Origin: an uncultured Moraxella sp.
GTDB lineage: Bacteria; Pseudomonadota; Gammaproteobacteria; Pseudomonadales; Moraxellaceae
Assembly: GCA_943908405.1 (NCBI GenBank)
Contig: CALTTE010000052.1
Span: 1-13,692, forward strand
DNA: 13,692 nucleotides
Direction of reading: 5' to 3'
Position 1 is the first letter of the stretch. Each line of letters starts with the position of its first letter. Below the pieces are notes generated by a model. That model was not told the DNA's origin. It worked only from the letters and a program-made list of their open reading frames with translations, and searched no databases. A program made the translations under genes and the position numbers. Shown piece after piece: positions 1 to 5,911 of this stretch.

Positions 1-1
1 T

Positions 2-475
2 GAGCCACTAGCCCAGCCCAATGCGATTCATTTGATGCAGTTGTTACTACAAAATAACTATGAAATATCGCTTGAAACGGCAGGGGCGTTGTCTGTTGCC
101 AATGTGCCACAAGCGGTGTCCAAAGTGATGGACTTAAAAACACCGTCATCAGGAGAGGTGGCAAAAAACTTATGGGACAATTTGGCGTATTTAACCCAAA
201 ACGACCAACTAAAAATTGTCATCGCCGACCGTACCGATTATGACTGGGCAAAAGCAAAACTATTTGAACATCAATTGCATAAAAAAGTAGGCGTGGTGTG
301 GTTTTCGCCAATGTTTATGCTAGATAAGCGTAGTAATGATGAGTTGGGCGATAACAAAACCGATGTGCCCAATATTGCCACCGAGCTTGCCGAATGGATT
401 TTGGCGGACGCTTTGCCTGTGCGATTACAGCTACAATTGCATAAGCTTATTTGGGCAGATGCTAAGGGTAAATAG
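2..475 (+). CDS. queE: 7-carboxy-7-deazaguanine synthase QueE, 3' part only
   Basis: QueE is a radical SAM enzyme that contracts 6-carboxytetrahydropterin to 7-carboxy-7-deazaguanine on the way to preQ0 and queuosine-modified tRNA in the cytoplasm. Only the last 157 residues are present and the reading frame is open from base 2, so the CxxxCxxC cluster motif lies outside the window. What is visible fits the family. It opens with EPL, the end of the usual GGEPL motif, followed by SLETAGAL, MDLKTPSSGE, DQLKIVIADRTDYDWA and the C-terminal PVRLQLQLHKLIW. The internal ATG at 32 is not the start, because the homologous sequence continues upstream of it. No terminator is seen after the stop. Recognition is from motifs, and I am confident of it. 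Confidence 0.9.
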   Translation, partial: EPLAQPNAIHLMQLLLQNNYEISLETAGALSVANVPQAVSKVMDLKTPSSGEVAKNLWDNLAYLTQNDQLKIVIADRTDYDWAKAKLFEHQLHKKVGVVWFSPMFMLDKRSNDELGDNKTDVPNIATELAEWILADALPVRLQLQLHKLIWADAKGK

Positions 476-544
476 TATTTAAGACCCTTAACAACCAAAC
501 ATTAATTCTAGAAAAAACCAAAACAAAATAACCAAACAAGAATA

Positions 545-594
545 GTAGTTGTAAATAACAGTGGTTGTAAATAACACAGTGGTTAAAAATAACC
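545..594. repeat. 16-bp tandem repeat, three units
   Basis: The units are GTAGTTGTAAATAACA (545-560), GTGGTTGTAAATAACA (561-576, 15/16 identical) and, after two extra bases, GTGGTTAAAAATAACC (579-594). The repeat lies in the 266-base spacer after queE. No function is evident, and replication slippage is the simplest origin. Confidence 0.75.
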
Positions 595-636
595 ATGGCA
601 AATCATAATGACACAACAACCAAAGCCAAAATAACT

Positions 637-677
637 AAAGTTAATGCTAATCAAAGTTAATACCAATCAAGTTTAAT
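637..677. repeat. 16-bp tandem repeat, about 2.5 units
   Basis: The units are AAAGTTAATGCTAATC (637-652) and AAAGTTAATACCAATC (653-668, 14/16 identical), followed by a partial third unit beginning AAGTTTAAT. It lies in the same spacer as the repeat at 545-594 and has the same period but a different sequence. Together they fill much of the stretch before the TRIC gene, where I see no convincing promoter. Confidence 0.65.
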
Positions 678-741
678 TTTGCTAAACATCATCAATAAAA
701 CCATCTTTAAAATCGCTTAAGTTGTTTTTTTAAGGGCTATA

Positions 742-1371
742 ATGCTAATAATTTCTACAGATTTAATCATTGATATCTTGGATATGCTTGGCATTGTGGC
801 GTGTGCTACGGCTGGGACGATTTTGGCGATGCACAAAAGATTTGATTTTTTTGGTTGTATTTTAGTTTCAATGGTGAATGCTATCGGTGGTGGGACGATT
901 CGTGATGTGATATTGGGTCGCTATCCTGTATTTTGGACGCAAGATTTAAGTTATTTGTATGTGATTACAGCGGTGTCGCTACTGGTGCAGGTGTTTATCA
1001 ATTATTCTCATAAAATTGACGGTATGCTCAAATTTTTTGATGCCATTGGGCTAGCTGTTTTTAGTGTGATTGGGCTATCGGTGGCGATGCGTTTTGAGAT
1101 GCACCCTGTGATTGCCATTATGATGGCGGTATTAACAAGCATTGCAGGCGGGATTATGCGTGATATGATTTGTAACGAGATTCCGCTGGTTTTACAAAAA
1201 GAGATTTATATCAGTGCCAGCATTTTAGGCTCGCTGAGTTTTTTTGCACTACAACAATTAGGCATAACAGGGGCGATAGCAGAGTTTATGATGATGCTTG
1301 TGATTTTTTGTGTGCGTATGCTGGCGATTAGATTTGATTGGCATTTGCCCAGTTTGGGTGGGCGGTTTTAG
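742..1371 (+). CDS. TRIC/UPF0126 family membrane protein (YicG-like)
   Basis: This is a 209-residue, strongly hydrophobic inner-membrane protein of the UPF0126/TRIC family (PF03458). Bacterial members resemble trimeric intracellular cation channels, and YicG has been linked to glycine uptake, so the substrate here is open. The family's internal duplication is visible. Each half has a glycine-rich kink followed by Arg-Asp: GGGTIRDVILG (residues 49-59) and GGIMRDMICNEIP (136-148). About seven membrane helices are likely. AAGGG at 732-736 stands five bases before the ATG, and an in-frame stop at 718-720 leaves no better upstream start. The gene stands alone, flanked by repeat-rich spacers. Family assignment is firm; function is not. 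Confidence 0.88.
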   Translation: MLIISTDLIIDILDMLGIVACATAGTILAMHKRFDFFGCILVSMVNAIGGGTIRDVILGRYPVFWTQDLSYLYVITAVSLLVQVFINYSHKIDGMLKFFDAIGLAVFSVIGLSVAMRFEMHPVIAIMMAVLTSIAGGIMRDMICNEIPLVLQKEIYISASILGSLSFFALQQLGITGAIAEFMMMLVIFCVRMLAIRFDWHLPSLGGRF

Positions 1372-1381
1372 TGGCAATATT

Positions 1382-1429
1382 GAGCCAAAGTAACATTAGG
1401 TCAAAGTAACACTAAGTCAAGGTAATTGG
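1382..1429. repeat. 16-bp tandem repeat, three diverged units
   Basis: The units are 1382-1397, 1398-1413 and 1414-1429. The core CAAAGTAACA is identical in the first two (1386-1395 and 1402-1411), and the third has CAAGGTAATT at the same phase. It begins ten bases after the stop codon of the TRIC gene. Confidence 0.6.
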
Positions 1430-1430
1430 T

Positions 1431-1454
1431 ATTTAGCTTGTAAAATTTAGCTTG
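1431..1454. repeat. Direct repeat ATTTAGCTTG, period 14
   Basis: Two perfect copies of ATTTAGCTTG lie at 1431-1440 and 1445-1454, directly after the 16-bp repeat array. The rest of the 1372-1665 spacer shows no gene and no clear terminator for either flanking gene. Confidence 0.5.
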
Positions 1455-1665
1455 CTATCAGTGCTTGTTGCGTGGTACATATTAAATTGTTGTTTGATTA
1501 CCGCTTTTTATGTGTTCAACCATTGCTATTTAAAACTTGTCTAAAATAAGGGCTTAAAAATACGGGCTTGAATGGCGATGGTGTGTTACGATTGTTGTTT
1601 AATAACGCTAACGCCAGTATTTTTAAAAAGGTTTTGGTGTTAACAAGTTTTGTAAAGCCATTTAG

Positions 1666-2109
1666 TTAAAAGTGGTCTGGGTCAAAAGTGGTTTGGCTTA
1701 AAATTTGCTTGAATAATTGCTTTTGCTCTTGGCTGGCGGTGGTTGTTTTTAAATTGAGCACCACCGACAAATCTCCATCAATGCGAATTTTGCCATTAAA
1801 AAAGGCCTCTAACGCAATGTTAGGGTCTTTTTTTTGGATAAGCATTTGCAAGGTTGGCTTATCGATAGTAATGGTGCTGACAGCGGTATCGTTATGATTT
1901 TGCCATAATTTGCCTTGATATAGATGTAGTTTGGTGTTGGCTTTGTTGTCATTGATATCAATATTGACAACCAGTTGAGCCAAAGTAGGGGGTAAATATA
2001 AGTCGCCGACTTGATGGTTGAGTTGATGTACATCATCAAACCAACTTTGACTTAAAAATAGACTTGGCGGTTGCTTTAAAACAATTGTGTTTGAGGTTTG
2101 TTCTGACAT
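1666..2109 (-). CDS. SCP2 sterol-binding-domain protein (small, cytoplasmic)
   Basis: This is a 147-residue protein with features of the SCP2 lipid-carrier fold (PF02036). There is an alternating hydrophobic strand region, LAQLVVNIDIND (residues 43-54), then a TITIDKPTLQMLI segment, and the typical FFNGKIRIDGDLSVVLNL (about 104-121), the family's most recognisable stretch. No signal peptide or membrane helix is seen. The ATG at 2109 is preferred over the TTG at 2160, because a TATAAT at 2149-2154 on this strand would place transcription start near 2142, downstream of the TTG. The ribosome binding site is weak. The last residues, QTTFDPDHF, are encoded by a 16-bp tandem duplication. The gene is divergent from ccoN. 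Its ligand and role are unknown. Confidence 0.72.
   Translation of the reverse strand: MSEQTSNTIVLKQPPSLFLSQSWFDDVHQLNHQVGDLYLPPTLAQLVVNIDINDNKANTKLHLYQGKLWQNHNDTAVSTITIDKPTLQMLIQKKDPNIALEAFFNGKIRIDGDLSVVLNLKTTTASQEQKQLFKQILSQTTFDPDHF
1668..1699. repeat. 16-bp tandem duplication through a stop codon
   Basis: Units AAAAGTGGTCTGGGTC (1668-1683) and AAAAGTGGTTTGGCTT (1684-1699) are 13/16 identical. On the minus strand both encode the end of the SCP2 protein. Because 16 is not a multiple of three, the word ACCACTTTT is read in two frames, first as Thr-Thr-Phe and then as part of Asp-His-Phe-stop. Confidence 0.7.
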
Positions 2110-2148
2110 AATTAGGGTATTTGATTGAATATGTTTTAGATGAGCGTT

Positions 2149-2154
2149 ATTATA
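2149..2154 (-). promoter_or_regulatory. Candidate -10 box of the SCP2 gene
   Basis: There is a perfect TATAAT on the minus strand 39 bases before the ATG at 2109. No good -35 hexamer is found at 16-18 bases. It helps to decide the start of the SCP2 gene, but is weak evidence by itself in AT-rich DNA. Confidence 0.3.
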
Positions 2155-2208
2155 AAGCAAAAGGCAAAATATTTGGGTAAATTTTGGTTATTTTTAGCGT
2201 TTATGTTG

Positions 2209-2214
2209 TATAAT
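2209..2214 (+). promoter_or_regulatory. Candidate distal -10 box upstream of ccoN
   Basis: There is a perfect TATAAT, with TTGGTT at 2184-2189 as a poor -35 at 19-base spacing. If real it would give a leader of about 250 bases before ccoN. Confidence 0.25.
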
Positions 2215-2298
2215 AATCAGTGATTGATAATATTGCCTAATCATAAAGCAAGCTTAGTTTAAGCAAGCCAAAAAATACAAGTAAATCAATAACTTCTA

Positions 2299-2312
2299 TT
2301 GTATTAAATCAA
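2299..2312 (+). promoter_or_regulatory. Candidate FNR/ANR box before ccoN
   Basis: TTGTATTAAATCAA matches the FNR consensus TTGAT-N4-ATCAA at 8 of 10 positions. AATAAT (2342-2347) lies downstream and could be the -10 box, which would put the site centre near -48 rather than the classical -41.5. Oxygen control of cbb3 oxidase genes by FNR-type regulators is well established in other bacteria, which raises the prior. The AT-rich context lowers the specificity. Confidence 0.35.
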
Positions 2313-2315
2313 TAC

Positions 2316-2331
2316 CCTTGAAAATTTAAGG
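2316..2331. repeat. Near-palindrome in the ccoN upstream region
   Basis: CCTTGAAAATTTAAGG pairs at seven of eight positions, counting one G-T pair. It is adjacent to the candidate FNR box. It could be an operator or chance. Confidence 0.3.
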
Positions 2332-2376
2332 ATTTATTGTTAATAATGTCGTTTAAATGATGATATTTTACAAGCT

Positions 2377-2409
2377 TTGCGTTACAATATAGGCATAAGT
2401 TACAATATA
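2377..2409 (+). promoter_or_regulatory. Candidate ccoN promoter with duplicated GTTACAATATA
   Basis: GTTACAATATA occurs at 2381-2391 and again at 2399-2409, 18 bp apart. The second copy contains a TACAAT -10 box (2401-2406), and TTGCGT (2377-2382) could be a weak -35 at 18-base spacing. Start of transcription would be near 2412, about 60 bases before ccoN. Confidence 0.35.
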
Positions 2410-2471
2410 AGTACAAATAGTGGCTGACCGCCTATCAATTTGCAATTTGGGCTGCACAGGAACATAATCCA

Positions 2472-3950
2472 ATGAGTCTACAAAAAACAGCAGTAATAGC
2501 ACAAAATCCCGATCACGAATATGAAATTACCTTGGTGCGATTGTTCACCATTATGGCAGTCGTGTGGGGTATTTTTGGTATGAGTGTGGGCGTGTTTATT
2601 GCCTCACAACTTGCCTTTCCTTTTTTAAATTTTGACATTCCGTGGTTGTCCTTTGGTCGCCTTAGACCACTACATACCAATGCGGTGATTTTTGCTTTTG
2701 GGGGGTCAGCACTGTTTGCAACATCGTATTATATTGTGCAAAGAACGTGTAAAAGACGGCTTTTTGCACCGTATTTGGCGTGGTTTACCTTTTGGGGTTG
2801 GCAGGCAATCATTATTGCTGCTATTATTACGCTTCCGCTTGGCTATACTTCTGCCAAAGAATACGCTGAGCTTGAATGGCCAATTGATATTGCTATTGCC
2901 TTGGTTTGGATATCTTATGCCATTGTCTTTTTTGGTACAGTGATAAAGCGTAAGACCTCGCATATTTATGTGGCGAATTGGTTTTTTGCCGCCTTTATCA
3001 TTACTATTGCCTTGCTTCATATTGTTAATAACTTGGCAATTCCTGTGGGGCTGTTTAAATCTTATTCACTGTATGGTGGGGCAACTGATGCGATGGTACA
3101 GTGGTGGTATGGGCATAATGCGGTAGGTTTTTATTTGACCGCTGCCTTTTTGGGAATGATGTATTATTTTATTCCTGTACAAATTGGTCGCCCTGTTTAT
3201 TCTTATCGCTTGTCTATTGTGCATTTTTGGGCATTGATTGCCTCGTATATGTGGGCAGGTGGACATCATTTGCATTATTCGGCACTGCCTGATTGGACGC
3301 AGTCTTTGGGTATGGTGTTTTCGCTGATTTTATTTGCTCCTTCTTGGGGTGGTATGATTAATGGGGTGATGACATTATCAGGCAGTTGGGATAAGTTGCG
3401 TACCGACCCAATTATTCGCTTTTTGATTGTGGCGTTATCGTTTTATGCAATGAGCACCTTTGAGGGGCCTATGCTGTCCATCAAGGCGATTAATGCTATA
3501 AGCCACAATACCGACTGGACCATAGGACACGTGCATTCTGGTGCATTGGGTTGGGTGGGTATGATTACCATTGGTTCTATTTATGTGATGTTACCACGTA
3601 TTTATAATAAAGAAAAAATGTACTCAACCAGTTTGATTACTACCCATTTTTGGCTTGCAACCACGGGAACGATTCTGTACATTGTTGCTCTTTGGGTGTC
3701 AGGGATTACTCAAGGTATAATGTGGCGTCATACCAATGCTGATGGTACATTGACTTATGATTTTGTGCAATCGGTGGTAGCATCTCATATTCCTTATGTG
3801 GTGCGTGCCTTGGGTGGGGCGTTGTATGTTGGTGGTATGTTGGTGATGGCTTATAATTGCTATAGAACCATCAAAATGCCAAGTGTGCCAGAATCTATTG
3901 CTGAGCCTGATGAAGTCAATACAGGCGATGATTCTGCGGTTAAGGCATAA
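2472..3950 (+). CDS. ccoN: cbb3-type cytochrome c oxidase subunit I, CcoN
   Basis: CcoN is the catalytic subunit of the high-affinity cbb3 terminal oxidase, which reduces oxygen to water at a haem b3-CuB centre in the inner membrane and pumps protons. At 492 residues it is close to the usual length, with about twelve helices. The ligands are all visible: H68 (RPLHTN) and H355 for low-spin haem b, H353 for haem b3 (TIGHVHSGALGW), H215 (WWYGHNAVGF), H265 and H266 (WAGGHHLHY) for CuB, and Y259, the cross-linked tyrosine on the same helix. The acidic tail from about 470 is poorly conserved in this family. AGGAA at 2458-2462 stands nine bases before the ATG. It is the first gene of ccoNOQP, and the stop is nine bases from the ccoO start. 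Confidence 0.97.
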   Translation: MSLQKTAVIAQNPDHEYEITLVRLFTIMAVVWGIFGMSVGVFIASQLAFPFLNFDIPWLSFGRLRPLHTNAVIFAFGGSALFATSYYIVQRTCKRRLFAPYLAWFTFWGWQAIIIAAIITLPLGYTSAKEYAELEWPIDIAIALVWISYAIVFFGTVIKRKTSHIYVANWFFAAFIITIALLHIVNNLAIPVGLFKSYSLYGGATDAMVQWWYGHNAVGFYLTAAFLGMMYYFIPVQIGRPVYSYRLSIVHFWALIASYMWAGGHHLHYSALPDWTQSLGMVFSLILFAPSWGGMINGVMTLSGSWDKLRTDPIIRFLIVALSFYAMSTFEGPMLSIKAINAISHNTDWTIGHVHSGALGWVGMITIGSIYVMLPRIYNKEKMYSTSLITTHFWLATTGTILYIVALWVSGITQGIMWRHTNADGTLTYDFVQSVVASHIPYVVRALGGALYVGGMLVMAYNCYRTIKMPSVPESIAEPDEVNTGDDSAVKA

Positions 3951-3957
3951 GGGGGGG
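3951..3957 (+). promoter_or_regulatory. G7 tract acting as the ccoO ribosome binding site
   Basis: Seven consecutive G directly follow the ccoN stop codon and end two bases before the ccoO ATG, so the A plus G run AAGGGGGGG must serve as the Shine-Dalgarno. Homopolymer tracts of this kind can change length by slippage, which would alter the spacing. Confidence 0.6.
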
Positions 3958-3959
3958 CT

Positions 3960-4598
3960 ATGTCAAATATTTCTCACGAATTAATTGAAAAAAACACAGG
4001 GCTACTTGTTACCTTTATCGTGGTTGCGATCAGTTTTGCGACTTTGGTTGAGATTTACCCCTTGCTTTTTGATACCAAAGCACCAGAAGAAGGGGGAGTA
4101 AATAGACCTTTGCCAAATATGCAGCCTTGGACGCCACTGGAGCTTGAAGGGCGAGATATTTATATTCGCGAGGGTTGCCACGTTTGCCATACGCAAATGG
4201 TACGACCATTGCGTGCTGAAGTTGAGCGGTATGGACCTTATAGCCGTGCGGCTGAGTCAGCATGGGACCACCCATTTTTGTGGGGTTCTAAACGTACAGG
4301 TCCTGATTTGGCTCGTGTCGGTAATCGCTATTCCAACCAATGGCATATTGATCATTTGACCGATCCACGTTCGGTAGTGCCAGAGTCTGTTATGCCAGCT
4401 TACCCTTGGCTTGCTACCAATGAGGTTGATGGTTTAAAAATTCAGCAAAAAATGCGAATTTTTAAAGACCGTTTTGGTTTGCCTTACACCGAAGAGCAAA
4501 TTGCGTCTGCTCCTGATTTGGTTCAAGGGGCAACAGAAATGGACGCTGTGGTCGCATATTTACAGCAATTGGGCATAGCGATGGAAGGTCAGCGTTAA
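3960..4598 (+). CDS. ccoO: cbb3-type cytochrome c oxidase subunit II, CcoO
   Basis: CcoO is the membrane-anchored monohaem cytochrome c of the cbb3 oxidase and carries electrons from CcoP toward CcoN on the periplasmic side. The 212-residue product has one N-terminal membrane helix (about residues 14-33), which also acts as an uncleaved signal. The haem motif EGCHVCHTQM follows (C73, C76, H77), with the axial methionine in VPESVMPAYPWL (M145). Conserved RYGPYSRA and the GSKRTGPDLARVG stretch are typical of the family. The stop codon overlaps the ccoQ start by one base in TAATG (4596-4600), which points to translational coupling. Confidence 0.96.
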   Translation: MSNISHELIEKNTGLLVTFIVVAISFATLVEIYPLLFDTKAPEEGGVNRPLPNMQPWTPLELEGRDIYIREGCHVCHTQMVRPLRAEVERYGPYSRAAESAWDHPFLWGSKRTGPDLARVGNRYSNQWHIDHLTDPRSVVPESVMPAYPWLATNEVDGLKIQQKMRIFKDRFGLPYTEEQIASAPDLVQGATEMDAVVAYLQQLGIAMEGQR

Positions 4599-4777
4599 TG
4601 AACTGGGGTACTTTACATAGCATTGCAACTTTGGGAGCGTTTATTGCGTTTCTTGTGGTGGTTTGGTGGGCATATTCGCCAAAAAACAAGCAACGCTTTG
4701 AAGAAGATGCACAACTTGCACTAGACGATAAGCAGTTACAACGTTTGTCGCAACAACGCAATAAGGATACAAGATGA
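4598..4777 (+). CDS. ccoQ: cbb3 oxidase small subunit CcoQ (59 residues)
   Basis: This is a short ORF that is easy to miss because it falls below common length cut-offs. It starts MNWGTLHSIATLG and has one membrane helix (about residues 9-26) ending in WWAYSPKNK. The tail is charged and rich in Gln and Asp, and residues 27-34 resemble the FixQ/CcoQ signature (PF05545). CcoQ is thought to stabilise the assembled oxidase, especially in air. Its ATG overlaps the ccoO stop and its stop overlaps the ccoP start in ATGA (4774-4777), so it is coupled on both sides. Position, length and topology all fit. Confidence 0.9.
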   Translation: MNWGTLHSIATLGAFIAFLVVVWWAYSPKNKQRFEEDAQLALDDKQLQRLSQQRNKDTR

Positions 4778-5841
4778 GCTTTTTTTGGAGTTCTTGGATT
4801 ACTGTTTTTAGCTTAGGTTGTTGGTTGTTTATTTTTGGGGTGTTGGTCTATACATTACGCTATCGCCCAAAATTAGAAGAAGATGAAACAACAGGGCATT
4901 CCTATGACGGCATTAGTGAGTATGACAAACCATTACCCAAGTGGTGGCTTGCGGTATTTTTCTTTACCTTATTTTGGGGCTTGGGTTATTTTGCATTTTT
5001 CACCTCCATTCAGCCAGCGCAATTAAAAGGACTTGCAACCGTTGAGGTTGATGGTAAGCAAGTGCCTTGGACATCAGCTAATGAATTACAAAGCGAATTG
5101 CAAGCTAATCAAGCCAAATTTGCTCAAAATTTTAATGTAATCTTGCAAAATGCAGGAGCAGAAGGGGCAATTGCTGAGTTAGAAAAATTAACTGAATTGC
5201 AAAACCAAAAACGTGTTAGTAGTGAAGCTAATCCTGAATTGCAACAACAAATTGATGAGCAAATTCAAGCATTAGCTCCTTATGTGGATAAATTGGCTGA
5301 TGACCCTGAGGTGCAGCTGATTGGCAATCGTTTGTTTTTGCAAAACTGTGCGTTATGCCACGGCTCTAATGCCAAAGGCGGTATAGGCTATCCTAATCTT
5401 ACCGATAATGACTGGCTCTATGGTGGCGAGGCACAAAATATTTTGCTAACCATTCATAATGGGCGTGTCGGTGGTATGGCTGCGTGGCGTGGGCAAATTG
5501 GTGAAGCGGGTGTGCGTGCTGCAGCAGAGTATGTGATGTCCATCTCTGGCAATATACACGGTGATACTTTAGACCCAACGCTAGTTGCTCAAGGTGAGGC
5601 GATTTTTAATCAAAACTGTACTTTGTGCCACGGTCAAGATGCCAAGGGTACGTATGCTATGGGAGCACCCAATTTAACTGATGATATTTGGCTTTATGGC
5701 GGTGATAGACAGACCATTCGTGAAACCATTCGCCACGGTCGTGCAGGGGTGATGCCAGCGTGGCAGAGTCGTCTAGGTAATGAGCGGATTATGCTACTGA
5801 CCGCCTATGTTAAATCCTTGTCTGAGTCATCGGTTCAATAA
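4774..5841 (+). CDS. ccoP: cbb3-type cytochrome c oxidase subunit III, CcoP (dihaem)
   Basis: CcoP is the membrane-anchored dihaem cytochrome c that accepts electrons from soluble cytochrome c and passes them to CcoO. The N-terminal FixP domain has two helices (about residues 8-28 and 57-77), joined by DGISEYDKPLPKWW. Two haem c domains follow, with NCALCHGSNAKGG (C192, C195, H196; likely axial M235 in RVGGMAAW) and NCTLCHGQDAKGT (C282, C285, H286; M327 in AGVMPAW). At 355 residues it is longer than typical proteins of about 290-320. The excess is a Gln/Glu/Ala-rich helical linker, about residues 100-175. It is the last gene of the operon and is followed by a terminator. Confidence 0.96.
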   Translation: MSFFWSSWITVFSLGCWLFIFGVLVYTLRYRPKLEEDETTGHSYDGISEYDKPLPKWWLAVFFFTLFWGLGYFAFFTSIQPAQLKGLATVEVDGKQVPWTSANELQSELQANQAKFAQNFNVILQNAGAEGAIAELEKLTELQNQKRVSSEANPELQQQIDEQIQALAPYVDKLADDPEVQLIGNRLFLQNCALCHGSNAKGGIGYPNLTDNDWLYGGEAQNILLTIHNGRVGGMAAWRGQIGEAGVRAAAEYVMSISGNIHGDTLDPTLVAQGEAIFNQNCTLCHGQDAKGTYAMGAPNLTDDIWLYGGDRQTIRETIRHGRAGVMPAWQSRLGNERIMLLTAYVKSLSESSVQ

Positions 5842-5854
5842 ACAAAACAATAAT

Positions 5855-5884
5855 AAAAAAGCTGTCTGACTGGACGGCTTTTTT
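5855..5884 (+). terminator. Rho-independent terminator of ccoNOQP
   Basis: Arms AAAAAAGCTGTC (5855-5866) and GACGGCTTTTTT (5873-5884) pair over 12 positions with one G-T pair and a 6-base loop. The T6 run closes the right arm, and the A6 run makes it potentially bidirectional. Confidence 0.9.
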
Positions 5885-5911
5885 AATGCAGCAATCAAAA
5901 AAGGAGCAATA

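Noticed and set aside
738..743. Perfect TATAAT just before the TRIC gene, as a promoter
   Set aside because: It overlaps the ATG at 742 and would start transcription inside the gene. The AAGGG ribosome binding site and the in-frame stop at 718-720 support the ATG at 742.
2110..2160. Upstream TTG start for the SCP2 protein (17 extra residues)
   Set aside because: A TATAAT on the same strand at 2149-2154 implies transcription begins downstream of this codon, and the extra residues do not look like the family.
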